Positions 35,917 through 48,444 of a stretch of 64,000 nt of DNA are shown in pieces; positions within the stretch are counted from its first letter, which is position 1, and every line of letters starts with the position of its first letter. Source of the DNA: Hysterium pulicare CBS 123377 (taxonomy: Eukaryota > Ascomycota > Dothideomycetes > Hysteriales > Hysteriaceae); the NCBI GenBank assembly GCA_000467715.1, contig AJFK01000127.1, forward strand, positions 1-64,000, read 5' to 3'. The notes beneath the pieces are model-generated. The model made no database searches, was not told where the DNA came from, and saw only the letters and a list, made by a program, of their open reading frames with translations. The position numbers and the translations under genes are program-made.

Positions 35917-38900
35917 TCAAAACCCCTCCCCAACAAGCGCATCCACCTCCCTCCTCTTCTCGCGATCAATGACCGGCCCACCCGGCCCCTGCACCCTCTC
36001 GACCGAAGCCAGCAGACTCCCCGGCGCAAACTGACTCTTCTCGCTGAGATCGACCATCGGGCCCGTCGCCTTACTCCCATCCATAACGCCATGACCAACG
36101 GGGACACTCCCCTGACTAAATCCCGCTTGAGCCAGTAAGCCGTGGCCGGTGAAAGCGTCCGCTTCGCCCGTTGGATGGACGGTGGTGCTGGGTTCTTTGT
36201 GCAGGGCGTAGGATGCCACGCCTTCGTTTGCGTTTGCGGCACTGGTGCCTCCTGTTCGAGCTCTTCCTCCGCCGCGGAGAGAGCGTGTGCGTTCGTGGCC
36301 GCCGACGCCGTAGGTACCATGGCCGCTTCCACTCCCCGAGGAAGCTGTGTTTGCGCGAGCGCGCCAGTCTGTGGCGGGAGGGATTTTGATCGGTTCGTCT
36401 GGAGATGTGGCGCTCGCTATCAGCGGCTCTAGTCCTCCGGCATCGGGATGATATCCCTTGCCCTTTTTCGCGAATTGCGGTGGTTCGCGGTATTGAGGTG
36501 TTAGGTCGATGAGGGGTTTGGGTTTTCCTACGGCCATGCGGGTGGAGCCGCTACGATTGAGGTCACTTGATTGGCGATGATGATGACCGCCGTGATTGCT
36601 GCGGACTGAAGAGCGACGATTGAGACCTGAATTTTCACCCTGGACGAGGTTGTTGAGGAGGTTGGGTCCTTCGGTGAAGGGACCGGAGTTTTTCTCGCGC
36701 TCCTGCAGTTGGCGTTGGCGTTGCGAATATCTGCGGCCTAGCAGGCCCGATGGCGCGAAGGTTTCCTCTTCTGATTGGGAGGACATGGTTTGGGTGAGAG
36801 AGTTCAAATGACTAGAGTTCTGGCCTCCGACGCTGTCTTTTGGAGCGTGAGTTGCACTGTAGGATACGGGCGGTGGGCCCTTCACGCGTGTGGACATTTT
36901 CCGGGCGTGCATGGTTTTGGTGTCAAGGGATCTCAAGGCGTCATCGGCGAAAGACGAGGAGACCCCCCAGGTCCCGTCTTTTGGGGCGTCGTTGCCAAAT
37001 TGACTGAGGTCTAGGAGAGGTTTGAAGGAACCTAGTTGATAGTGCGAATCGACGGAGATATTTCGTGCATGTAGGGCTGAGGTGTTGCCTATTTCCTTCC
37101 CACCCGAAACCTGTCGAATACCCGTGGCGCCGGCTGTAGGGACCGTGTCCGTTGCTTTAGACTTTTTCTCACCTTCTCCCATAACATTGATGAGATACCA
37201 ACTCCTCCACCCTTGGATGGCTTTGTAGAATGAAGCCCCAGTGTTCTTATCCGCGGTGCAAAAAAAGTGAACAAACATCGCCTCATCCATGAACATAGAG
37301 CTCTTCTGCTGACTTTTGACCGCAAAACAAATCTTCTTTGGCGGTTTCACGGATTTCGCAAGTTTGCGTTGCGTAGGCGAATAGATGTCGAAATCTGATA
37401 AATGGCATACATTCCATGTCTCCTTCGCAGAATCACTCTTCCCCATGCTTACTTGACCATCAGGTCGAAGTGTGACAAAGCGTTTCGCCCATTTCCCTGG
37501 CCTCTGGGAATAGTAGATATAGCAAGACATTCCTTCGGGTCGAGACTCTGGAACATGTGCTGCACTAAGTTCTTCGTCGGCGCCTCCGGTAGCTGGCTCG
37601 ACTAAGATGAGACTATTTTGTCTATCATCGTCCCATGAGTTGAGTACGTCTCGAACATGCTCGTATCGTCGGAGAGGTCTTTGAAGCCCGACCTTACTGA
37701 ACGATTCTAGAAGTACCGAGGTCCTGGCATCAATGGATTCAGAGAGACAGGTGGAGGCAGACCGGACGAGATCTTGGGGCGTAGTTGTAGGTGTTACAGG
37801 GAGTAGGATGGATGATTCATTGCATTCTACCAGGACGCGCTACACAGTCCATTAGTTTCCTACCGTCAAAAGTGAGTCCTATTAAGAGGGAACATACCCT
37901 GTCGCCGGCGTTCACTGCTGATATAGGCGCATCAATTCCTAATATTGCGCCTCCACCTCCTGGCCTGATAGTTTCATTTTCTCTGTCGCCATTACTGACC
38001 TGTCTTGGCCGGGGGGTAGTCGCCGAGTTTTGTAGAGTCCCTGCTGAATCTTCCGCTTTTCGTCTTTTCAGAAAGCCAAGTTTCGATCCATGTTTCGGGG
38101 GAGACTGCTGCAGCAATGGCGGTGGTTGCTGCGGTGCAGTCTTTGGCCTTAATTCTTCAACATCCCCTTTAAATTGCTCTGCCCTTCTTGCAGCATCTTC
38201 ATATTTCCTCACTCTTCGTTCCTCGTCCTGTCGAGCTTTTAGACGACTAGCACTCTCTGCCTTTTGCAGCTTCTTTCCCCGTTCCACCAGTTCCTTTTCT
38301 CTCGAGAGCCGTACACGTTCCGCCTCTTCGGCCTCTCGTTGTACCTTTACGCGCCCCGCTTCGGCAACTTCCCTCTCCAATCTCTCGTGCTCGGCCCTCT
38401 CAGCTTCCTCTTTTGCTTTCTTCTCAGCTTTAAGCTTCGCTTGCACGCGCTTCTGTCGCTCAGTCTCACCCTGAATCAACTGTCTCGCTTCATCTCGCGC
38501 CGACTGTGGTGGCTCCGTGGATGCTCTCTTTTGCACCAACGGCATAGGCTCTACACTGGCTTTGTAGGCAGGAGACGTCCTGTGCGGATTACTGACATTG
38601 CGCGAGCGCTGTTGGTAGCGTGTAGTGGGAGAGCTGTCAGACGGTATACGCGAAGATGATGTCGCGTGCTCATGCTTGGTAGGAGCTGAGGGGAGCGGCG
38701 GTGGTTGTTGCGGTCTTGAGGATGGAATAGCTGGTGGGAGCGGTAGTTTCTGCGCGTTGGCGGGAGAGGTAGTTGGTCTCTGGCGGTGATATCGCGACAT
38801 ACTTCGACTGATAGGCGCATCGGTCTGAGGCTCAAGGGTCGGCATGGCCGGAACGGGTTGCTGCTGGCTTCTCAATTGCTGAAGCTGTTGCTCCTGGGCT

Positions 38901-38968
38901 CGCCGCACAGAACGGTAGCGGGAGAACTTGGTGGGCTCGGTGGCTAAGACAGGGTCGGTGGCGGCCAT
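35917..38968 (-). CDS. RA- and PH-domain adaptor protein
   Basis: Two exons, 37898-38968 and 35917-37839 (intron 37840-37897), give 997 aa. The N-terminal third is disordered, Pro/Gln/Ser-rich, then a strongly charged helix (about residues 165-270; repeated E-R-x-R-x-E units such as EAERAEHERLEREVAEAGRV) predicted as coiled coil. After the splice comes a Ras-association-like ubiquitin fold (RVLVECNESSILLPVTPTTT ... SVLLESFSKVGLQRPLRRYE). A PH domain follows (SCYIYYSQRPGKWAKRFVTL ... ICFAVKSQ, FVHFFCTADKNTGASFYKAI). The RA-PH tandem recalls Mig10/lamellipodin-type adaptors that link Ras-family GTPases and phosphoinositides to actin or polarity. The long C-terminus is disordered. The start at 38968 has a good context (ACAACATGG); an ATG at 39004 is an alternative. 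Confidence 0.87.
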
Positions 38969-39257
38969 GTTGTGCAAATGTCTCTGCACACAATAATGTT
39001 GCATGCAAGGGAGAGTACTGGCATTATTTGGGCTGTGGGGGAGGAATGTGCAGGATGCGCGACACGAGGATGCATCATGTAAAGCAGGGGTGCAGAGGAA
39101 TTAATAGCCGATGCTGCTGTGGTACTTTGCACCATCTTGGCCAATGGCGAGCACGACGGCCTTCAATTCCGCATTTCCAGCCAACCAACGCCGCCGTGGC
39201 CTACTTCATCCGTGCAAGCTCCCAGCCTCATCTCTCCCCGTCGACACCACGGCCGAT

Positions 39258-40553
39258 ATGGACACGCAGCTGAAGCGTCTTGTGATCCTCCTTGCGTTGT
39301 GCATACTGCCTCTCCTCTACTTTTCCTTCGGCATCTTCAGCTTTGGCTGGAGTTTGCCCTTGCTGTCAAAGCAACGCTCCACACATCTTGCAGTCGCGAA
39401 TTCAACACTTGGAGTAATGCTCACTTCTTTCTACTCGCAACATGGGCTCCAAACATAGATGACATTGAACTAACTTCAGCTAACAGTTTGGCGTCGTCCT
39501 CGCAGTCTCACACGCCAAATCACCGCGTCGGAAGGAGCTTATTTTTGCAGCCAATTTGACCGGCGTCGATTTAACGATACCGGATCAACCATCATGGACC
39601 GATGAAGATATTGAGGCTTTTCGCTCTCCAGAGGACTCTCGAATAAAAAAGGGCTCTGCATTGGCTTGGATGGGCCACCTGAACGCCCTCAAATGGTATT
39701 TCTTACCTCTTGCCATTACAGTGACACAAGCAACTGAACACATCTCCACATCGCTAAACATTCAGCCCTCACACTCACACTAAACCCTAGGTTTCTTTCT
39801 ACGCCCTTAGAAACCGCTCTTATTATCGAAGATGACGTCGACTGGGACATTCATCTCCGCACATCTCAAGTTCCTTTAGCAGCATCTTCCTTCTGCCAGC
39901 TTCGCTCGAACTCTACTTCTCCCACTCGACCCGACGGGGGCTATTGGGGCCCTCCAACCTGGGAAGTTCTCTATCTGGGCCACTGTGGGGACCTGTTCGA
40001 AAACGCATCGCTGCAAGCAATCCCTTACATGACCTACCGTGACACATCACTTCCTTCTTCAGCCCATCTACACACCAAAACCGCAGCCTTCCTCCGTCGA
40101 CTAGGTATTCCGGAGCAGACGCGTCTCGTACACCGCTCACGTTGGCCACTTTGCACGTTCGGATATGCCGTAACGCGGTCGTCAGCGCAGCGAATCCTAG
40201 ATTCATTTCCGAGTGAGGGTAAAGGAGGGTGTCAAGCGTTTGATGTGCGCATTCTCGAAGCCTGTAGAGATCACAATTGGCAATGTTACACTATCAACCC
40301 GGAGCTCTTCCATCACGTGGAAGCGCCGTCGGAGATTGATAACGTTAATTCGGGAATCCAGGGAGGCATGGACGAACATGGGAGGCTTAAAAGGCAGAAC
40401 TTCAAAGGAACCCCAAATATCGCTTGCGGAGCAAGACAGAGAGGGTTTTTCACAGAGGACGGAGAGACTCTAGATTGGTTGAGGAGAGAGGTTGGAGAGA
40501 AGGGACAGTGTATGATGGATTTGATGGAGGAGGATATGACTCGGTGGCCATGA
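39258..40553 (+). CDS. Glycosyltransferase family 25-like type II membrane protein
   Basis: Three exons, 39258-39413, 39487-39695 and 39791-40553, give 375 aa. An N-terminal anchor (KRLVILLALCILPLLYFSFG) follows a short cytosolic tail, typical of a Golgi type II enzyme. The catalytic part shows FGVVLAVSHAKSPRRKELIFAA, DLTIPDQPSW, GSALAWMGHLNALKWFL, LIIEDDVDWDI (metal-binding Asp motif), VLYLGHCGD and LCTFGYAVTRSSAQRIL, matching GT25 (LPS biosynthesis/procollagen galactosyltransferase type) in fungi. It probably transfers a hexose to a glycoprotein or wall glycan. Donor and acceptor are not readable. Divergent from the RA-PH gene over about 290 bp. Confidence 0.9.
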
Positions 40554-41768
40554 CTCCGGGCTATTATAATATGAATTCATGAGTGTATGAGATGTGAGAA
40601 TAAGAATACCCCAAGTACGGCAAATATAGCGAAGACATTACACCAAATTTCGGGAAGATTCGAGAATCCGAGAATTGCGCCGTGAGGGAGGTTGCAGATG
40701 ACACCTAAGTGTTTCTCCCGCCGTCTTGGATCGTGCAGAAGCTTCTTCAGTTTAGCGGCCCATGTATGCGGGGCAGAAGCGGGTGCATGAGTGACGGGTC
40801 CTTGTGAGAGGTTCGAGGGAGGGCCAAGCCATGGGAAGGAATAGAAAGTGCAGCATTTCTGTTGTTCCCATGGTCCTCGTCCGCGCCGGTCCGCTCAGAT
40901 ATCTCGAGACAAGGTGGGTTGTCCGATCGATGAGGCTTTCTCACGTGGCTTTCACACTCCGCTTTTCGCAAGGGCCATCAAACTGTTAGACTGGCAGCAC
41001 CCCGCACTGGGACTGCAGCATTCGGCGTTGTTGATGACGCAAATGTGCAGATCAAAAGAGAGGAGCATTGGAAAACTGTGTGCCCGAGTACAGAGATTCA
41101 CGAAGAGAATGGGTCGTTGGAAGCCGTATCGAATGTATCTTTGACCACACTAAATTGGGTTATCGGCGGCAGACACCGGGGTGCATATCGTGCTTGGTTG
41201 GGTGAGCATGTCGTGACAGCCATCTTCCGGACACAAGCAGCAGACCAGCTTGCAGATACTCACCACCTCGTGGCCATGGTCGGAATACCCAGCTGGGCAA
41301 TGGGCGACAGTTATTTAATGCTATCTTGGTGCAACTGAGAGAGCCGTTTGTGCTGTGACATCAGCGCGACAAGGATCAAGCTCTCTTCACTACCGGTCCT
41401 GGCTTAGTCCACCAACCTCCCAGCACGAACCTCTCCGCTCAACGGGCACAGCTTCGTTTCATCCTCCTTGCACTGCCATTGATGCCCAACTTCACCTTCA
41501 GACACCTTTAAATCCTAATTTTAGTCTCCTGTTCCTCTCGAAGCTGTAGGCGGCGCAGTCAATTGCTCCGTCTATCTGCATTCGTGTTGTCTTGTCCCAA
41601 CCAGAAGCTTTAAATAGCTGGGGTCCTTGACAGAGCTAAGAGCTCAACCAATTTCCACAAACCGAAAAATTCGTTGTCCTAGTTGCGAAAGCTTGCGCTT
41701 CACCTTCCATCTCTCGTTACTATCCTTCTCCCCGTTTTATTTTAACTTTGTCAGTTGACATTGTCGCC
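40554..41768. other. Intergenic/leader region before glycogen synthase
   Basis: 1.2 kb upstream region. A TATA-like TTTAAATAG lies at about 41610-41618, followed by a CT-rich leader of about 150 bp. Reading frames at 40747-41338 show no domain. Confidence 0.45.
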
Positions 41769-44103
41769 ATGGCCGAGCCTATACGAGATGTTAACAACCA
41801 CGTTCTCTTTGAGATAGCCACCGAGGTTGCCAATCGAGGTCAGTACACAAGTTGAATCAATTGGATACTTTCACGGTACTAATACATTGCAGTGGGTGGC
41901 ATTTATTCTGTCCTGAAGTCCAAAGCTCAGGTGACCACCGCCGAGTATGGCTCAGCATACACCCTGCTCGGCCCATGGAATCGCGCCTCTGTAAGTTTAT
42001 AGCTCAGCATGGAAGATATACAATTTCTCACAACAATGGCAGGCTGCCGTGGAAGTCGAAGAGCTCACGCCCAAAGATCCTGCTCTCATCAACACAATCA
42101 AAGCCATGAGCGATCGGGGTATCAAGATGCTGTACGGAAGATGGCTTATTGACGGTGCACCCCGGGTGCTCCTGTTTGATACCGGAACCGCGTATGGATA
42201 CCTTGACGAGTGGAAGGGCGACCTCTGGTCTGTCGCAGGCATCCCGTCGCCCCCAGGCGATTCTGAGACGAATGAAGCAATCGTATTTGGATATTTGACC
42301 GCTTGGTTTTTAGGAGAGGTGAGAGTAGAACTTCATACTTCCTGGTCATGACTGATTTTAGAGTAGTATGTCTTCCACGAGAAGAAGCGAGCCGTCATTG
42401 CGCAATTCCATGAGTGGCTTGCTGGTGTTGCGCTCCCTCTGTGCAAGAGACGGCGAATTGATGTTACAACTATCTTTACTACACATGCCACCCTACTCGG
42501 CCGATACCTATGCGCGGGCTCCGTCGACTTTTACAATAATTTACAATACTTTGACGTGGATGCAGAAGCCGGGAAACGTGGAATTTACCATCGATACTGC
42601 ATTGAACGAGCCGCAGCTCACGCGGCAGATGTTTTCACTACCGTCTCACATATCACGGCATACGAGAGCGAGCACCTTCTCAAGAGGAAGCCCGATGGAG
42701 TGTTGCCGAACGGTCTCAACGTCAAGAAATTTTCGGCCACTCACGAGTTCCAGAATCTCCATCAACAAGCAAAGGTCAGGATCAATGACTTCGTGCGAGG
42801 ACATTTCTACGGTCATAATGACTTCGATCCTGAGAACACGCTGTACATCTTCACTGCAGGAAGATACGAGTACCGAAATAAAGGTGTCGATATGTTCATT
42901 GAATCGCTAGCGCGGCTTAACCACAAGATGAAGAGCTCGGGATCAAATATGACTGTAGTCGCCTTCATCATCATGCCAGCTCAAACTCAGTCGCTGACAG
43001 TCGAAGCACTGAAAGGACAAGCAGTCATTAAATCGCTTCATGACACTATTAAGGTTATCGAGCAGAATGTCGGAAAGAAACTCTTTGAGAGATCGATCGC
43101 TTGGCACGAAGGAACTGAACTTCCAGAAGACAAGGAACTGATCTCGCCTGCGGATAAGATCATGCTTCGTCGGCGGTTGTTCGCAATGAAGAGGAACAAT
43201 TTGCCTCCCATCGTCACACATAACATGGTCAATGACGGCGAGGACCCAGTGCTGAATCAGATCCGACGATGCCAGCTCTTCAATCATCCTTCTGACAGAG
43301 TGAAAGTTGTCTTCCACCCCGAGTTCTTGAACTCAAGCAATCCGGTTCTGCCAATGGACTACGACGATTTCGTCCGGGGAACTCATCTTGGAGTCTTTGC
43401 CTCCTACTATGAGCCATGGGGCTATACTCCAGCAGAGTGCACCGTGATGGGTGTTCCCAGCATTACGACGAATCTATCGGGTTTCGGATGTTACATGGAG
43501 GAACTGATCGAGAATGCGCAGGATTACGGCATCTATATTGTGGACCGACGAATGAAAGGCATTGATGACTCCGTCAACCAGCTTTCGGACTACATGTTTG
43601 AATTCACGAAGAAGAGCAAGCGTCAACGTATCAACCAGCGTAATCGAACGGAACGGTTAAGCGACCTGCTCGACTGGAAGCGAATGGGCATGGAATACGT
43701 CAAGGCACGGCAACTGGCGCTTAGGAGGGCCTATCCAGCGGCCTTTGACGAAGACGTTGAACCTGACTTCTTTGGTGCCCATGAAGTCAAGATCTCTCGC
43801 CCATTGTCCGAGCCAGGATCCCCACGAGACCGATCCGGGATGATGACTCCTGGTGATTTTGCATCACTCCAAGAAGGACGCGAGGGACTAAGCACGGAGG
43901 ACTACATTGCATGGAAGCTCCCGTAAGTATTTTACCGTAATACTTTTAGAGACCGAGGGGCTAACAGTATAAATAGTGAGGAAGAAGATGCCGAGGATTA
44001 TCCATTCCCATTAACATTGAAGACGAAGAAGCCCACTGGATCTGGCATAAATTCCGGCGCAGATTCTGGCACTGTATCGCCAGCCGTCAATGGCACGGGA
44101 TAA
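41769..44103 (+). CDS. GSY1: Glycogen synthase (GT3)
   Basis: Cytosolic UDP-glucose:glycogen alpha-1,4-glucosyltransferase, the elongating enzyme of glycogen storage. Five exons, 41769-41838, 41893-41990, 42043-42318, 42367-43922 and 43977-44103, give 708 aa, the normal fungal length. Seen: [20 protein letters not shown] (UDP-glucose site), [74 protein letters not shown] (arginine cluster for glucose-6-phosphate and phospho-control), and [16 protein letters not shown] with the E-x7-E catalytic pair. The C-tail [21 protein letters not shown] holds the Ser/Thr sites phosphorylated by Pho85/GSK3-type kinases in yeast. Head-to-tail with the TRK gene. Confidence 0.97.
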
Positions 44104-44931
44104 GTTGGCCATCAGATTATTGAGCGGTGGGGGAGATCAAATTGCGTTGTTTTGGGGATGTCCGTGTCTGAGTGCGTATTGCATGAAGGGACCCCTTCCG
44201 GTTCCCAGAGCGCTGATACTTCCTTCATCTGTGTATACTTGTCAACATGTACTGCATTTTCCTTATTTTCGTTTCTTCTTGTACCCTACCTGAAGTTCTC
44301 GTTGCTAGGCTTGTCTAGTTTAAGAACAGTCATTCAGCTATCAGAAATACGATTATCTATCGTGCATTCAATATGGATGGCACTCACGGCGATGAAATAT
44401 GTGACGAATTCTTGTAGTGAGGCATGTCGGGATAGGAGGGAATGCGAATGGATACGTAGCATCTGTGTGGCTGCCGCAACTGCATGTTTGAAACAGATGT
44501 GGCTGTGCGTCTGATGCGGTGGCCACGGCGATCCTTGGTGCCGGGCCCAGGATGATGGAATCTAGACGGCATAATCTTAAACTCCATCTTCCTTTTTTTC
44601 CCTGCTCACTGTCAACTCCTCCGCCGGCAATCACCTCCCCGTAATTTCACCATCGCCTTTTCACTGATCATTGACATGTACTGCCACCAATCCCAATTCA
44701 ACTTCTTTTTGCGCGCTCCCGACGCTGTCCGTTAGCCATGTCGACTTCATGACAGCACGTTCCGCCAGCTCACACGAGTAAAACAACTTCGAATCCGAGA
44801 CAACCCATTCTCTATCTTGTTTGTCCTTCTTTCGACCCTTCAACAACCCTCCACAGGCCTCATTTCGCTTCTTAGTCCTCGCTGTCTCTCCATCGAACGA
44901 TTCTTGCCTGCCTTTCGCGCGAGAAGTCACA
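44104..44931. other. Intergenic before TRK transporter
   Basis: 828 bp with the 3' flank of glycogen synthase and a CT-rich upstream region of the TRK gene (44580-44930). No further gene seen. Confidence 0.45.
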
Positions 44932-47870
44932 ATGTTAACGCCATGGTTACTCGCGTTCGGGTGGATGAAATCCTTGGTGCCGCGGCGACTGTCTGGTTTC
45001 AAACCAAATCTCAATTTTATTACTATTCACTGTGGGTTGTGGCTTCAGCATTCAGGAAAGGACGCATCCAGGACGACTGATACCATTTACAGATATGTAC
45101 TTGATTGGCATGACTCTAATCGGATCCATACTTATATATCCTGCTGGCGGTGTGGATTACGTGGATGCCCTATTCTTTGCGAGCGGCTCCGCAACACAGA
45201 GTGGACTGAATACGTAGGTTAACGAAAACCTTCGACTTGGATCTTCGCTGACGATTTTCAGGATCGATGTTAATAAGCTTTTTTTGTATCAACAGGTAGG
45301 ATTGTCAATCCTTGTTAATTCATTGCGTCACCTTGAGGCTAATTCAACGTCGTTTTGCAGGTTGTCATAATGTTTATCGCCTGCGTATGTAATCCGATCT
45401 TCATCAATACCGTTGTGGTATTTGTGCGCCTTTACTGGTTCGAAAAAAGATTCCAGAACGTTGTTCAAGAAGCACGTAATTTAAGGCGGACTCGAACAAG
45501 GTCACGAACCAAAAGTGAGGCAAAACGAGAACCGGACATCGGGAGAGAAGAACTGGGGGTTGGCGGTCGGGAGATTGTCGTCCTGAGAAGTCCAAACGGA
45601 CAAGCGCAAGGCAAGAAGATTGAAGACTCGGTCGAGGGCTTCAAGAAAGTGGATGAGGGCAATGATAATGAGAAGATGGACAATGAGGAAGCCGTGGAAG
45701 ACGAGGATACAGTGGAAGATGAGCAACGTCCACCAGAAGACCAAGAGGTGAATTCACCACAGGATGTTACAACCCCATTTCACCGGGACATTATGTTTGC
45801 GGACGAAGTCAAACCGCATCACTCTAGGACGTTCTCTGAGTCGCAACGTATGCCTGAGCAACGGAACAGCGAACAACACATCGCTTTTGTCGAGAATCAA
45901 CGCAATCCGAAGGAGAAAGGAGCTTTGCGCATACCAGGCCCACGGGATTTTGACCTGGGCTTTGTACCTGAACGAATTGAAGACGAGGATAACAAGTCAC
46001 TGTATAAGAAGATATCAAACGATTTGGAGCGCGAACAGGAAAAGCGAAAGCGTTCCGGCTCGCTAGTCCAACCACCGGCTGAACTGAATTCAGATGATCA
46101 TCCTCTCAAGCGCAACATCACAATTGATGAACCCGACCGTCCACGTCGTCCTAGAACTTCGTTTTCGGCTTTCAATCTTGCGAGACGTGGTAAGAGTGAC
46201 CAGGACCCCTCATCAATGAATCTCCGCAATAGAAACCGCTCGAGGACGTTTGGTAGTTTGGTGTCATCGCGTACGCAGGATGAAGACCCTATGCCCTATC
46301 TGAGTTGGACACCTACTCTTGGGAGAAACTCAGCATTTGTGGACCTTACTGAAGAGCAGAGGGAGGAGTTGGGAGGCATAGAGTATCGTTCCCTGAAGCT
46401 TCTCGCTATCATTCTTGTCTGTAAGTTGTTCTCCAGTGCTCTCTACTTGCTTTCCATGTATTGACTATTATCAGGTTATTTTATTGGGTTTCATCTTTTG
46501 GGAATGGTATGTCTACTACCTTGGGTTGTTAGGGATCAGAAATACGTCAATATTATCCAAGAAGATGGCGTTAATCCCATCTGGTGGTATGGATGTCCTT
46601 CAATCAGTGTCTGTGCATTTTGGCTGACGCTTTGTAGGGGTTTCTTCACTCCGGCTTCCATGTTCAATGATCTAGGGTTTACTCTAACACCTGATTCCAT
46701 GATCTCCTTCCAGTATGCGGTCTTCCCTCTACTTTTGGGAACATTCCTCATCATCATTGGCAACACTGGCTTCCCTTGCATGCTGCGCTTCACCATTTGG
46801 ATCATTGAAAGATGCGTCCCGCGAGGCAGTGGTGTTTGGGAAGAGTTACGGTTTTTGCTCGACCACCCGAGAAGATGTTTCACCCTTCTCTTTCCCAGTA
46901 CCGCAAACTGGTGGCTGTTCTGGGTGCTGGTTCTTCTGAACGGCATTGACCTGATATTTTTTGTCATTCTTGATGTAAGCTATTCAGAAATCTCGCCTCT
47001 TCCTAACATGGCATTGGACCTCGATGAGACTAACGTTCCTATCAGCTCAACGATTCTGCCGTCACCACCCTACCCGGCGGATTCCGCGTCCTGGATGGCC
47101 TCTTTCAGGCTGCCTCCACTCGAACTGCCGGCTTCTCCGTTATCAACATCGCCAACTTGCACCCTGCCATCCAGGTCTCCTACTTGATCATGATGTACAT
47201 TTCCGTTTTTCCCATTGCGATCAGTATGCGCCAAACGAACGTTTACGAAGAGAAGTCACTCGGAGTATATAGCACTCATGATGAAGAGGTCGAAGCCACA
47301 AAAAGTAGCTATCTTGGCCAACATCTGCGACGTCAGCTGTCTTTCGATCTATGGTACGTTTTCTTTGGATTCTTCCTCATAGCTATCATAGAGGGCGGCC
47401 GTCTCCAAAACACCAACGACTATGCATTCTCACTCTTTTCCTGCCTCTTCGAAATCGTCTCCGCCTACGGCACGGTCGGACTTTCTCTAGGCTATCCCAC
47501 TATCAACGCGTCCTTCTCGGCTGAATTTAAGAACCTCTCCAAACTCATCATCATCGCCATGCAGATCCGCGGACGCCATCGTGGTTTGCCCTATGCTCTA
47601 GACCGCGCCATTCTGCTTCCAAGTGAGAGTCTTCACAAGAAAGAAGATGAGGATGCTATGAGGAGAGCTCGCAGAATGAGCCAAAATAGCATGACTTTGG
47701 ACAGGGATGTGTTGTCGCGGACTCAAAGTCAGAGACGTGGAAGCACTGCGACGAGGGATGATATTGCCGCCGGCGGCAGTCACAGGGCGAGAGCAAAAGC
47801 TTTAGGCAATTTCCTGGTCGGGGGACTGAATGCCGGGCCCACGATACAGAGGGAGAGGAAAGGTGATTGA
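44932..47870 (+). CDS. TRK1: High-affinity potassium transporter, TRK family
   Basis: Plasma-membrane K+ uptake protein. Seven exons: 44932-45031, 45093-45213, 45262-45295 (only 34 nt), 45361-46420, 46475-46586, 46638-46974 and 47046-47870, giving 862 aa. The four P-loop/selectivity segments are visible: ASGSATQSGLNT, SMFNDLGFTLTPDSM, ASTRTAGFSVINIANL and SAYGTVGLSLGYP, each around the conserved glycine. Membrane parts flank them (FGWMKSLV, VVIMFIACVCNPIFINTVVVF, KLLAIILVCYFIGFHLLGMV). The long loop between the first and second modules (about residues 115-430) is charged, rich in Glu/Asp/Arg, and probably cytosolic and phospho-regulated. The C-tail is basic. It fits fungal TRK1/TRK2 well. Confidence 0.95.
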
Positions 47871-48444
47871 ATTAGGAAAAGCTCTGACTCGATTGTGTAC
47901 ATCTTGGCGGTTTTGCTTTCGGCGGTGGTGTGTAGCGTTTGTGGAGGGCATTTTGTTGAAGAAGAAAAACGTCTGCGAGGACTTGGGCCTGGCCAACCCT
48001 TTTGGTGATATATAATCGGGGAGGTTTCGGTTTGTTCGCCATGAGCGTGCCGTATGGATCGGCCACATGCAAGTCGAAGGGTTCTACATTTCCACGGATC
48101 TTCCAATTGATTCTTGATTCTTCGGGTTCTCAACGCCTGGAGTGTTATTTTCAAGCTTGGGATGGGAAGATACTGTGGGAACTCTAATCTGACTGCTGCT
48201 TGATTTGGACACCAACTACTTGGCATGGTCGTTACTTTATCTACGCAGGGCCAACTATTGGATCTACTGCTCATTTTACCGAACTAGGAAGCCACGCCCG
48301 GCGGAGCCTTATCATCGGGCATCTCCGCACGCTACGTCCACACTATACGTCCACACTATACGTCCACACTATGCATGGCAACCGTCTATAAGAGAACTGT
48401 CAAAGTACCTATCTTCACGAAAAAGCTAGACGGCCTTCATCATC
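47871..48444. other. Intergenic/promoter before 2OG oxygenase
   Basis: 574 bp. It contains the three-copy 13-bp repeat at 48333-48371 listed separately, close upstream of the oxygenase start. Otherwise nothing coding. Confidence 0.5.
48333..48371 (+). repeat. 13-bp tandem repeat, three exact copies
   Basis: Unit TACGTCCACACTA is repeated three times without mismatch, 73 bp upstream of the oxygenase ATG at 48445. Each unit contains ACGTCC. It may be a promoter element array or a chance minisatellite. Confidence 0.9.

Noticed and set aside
37791-38474. 227-codon plus-strand frame (Ser/Phe/Cys-rich) opposite the RA-PH gene
   Set aside because: It is the shadow of the charged coiled-coil coding sequence on the other strand.
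40804-41338. Chained plus-strand frames before glycogen synthase
   Set aside because: Short, overlapping, without domains; more likely promoter and leader DNA.
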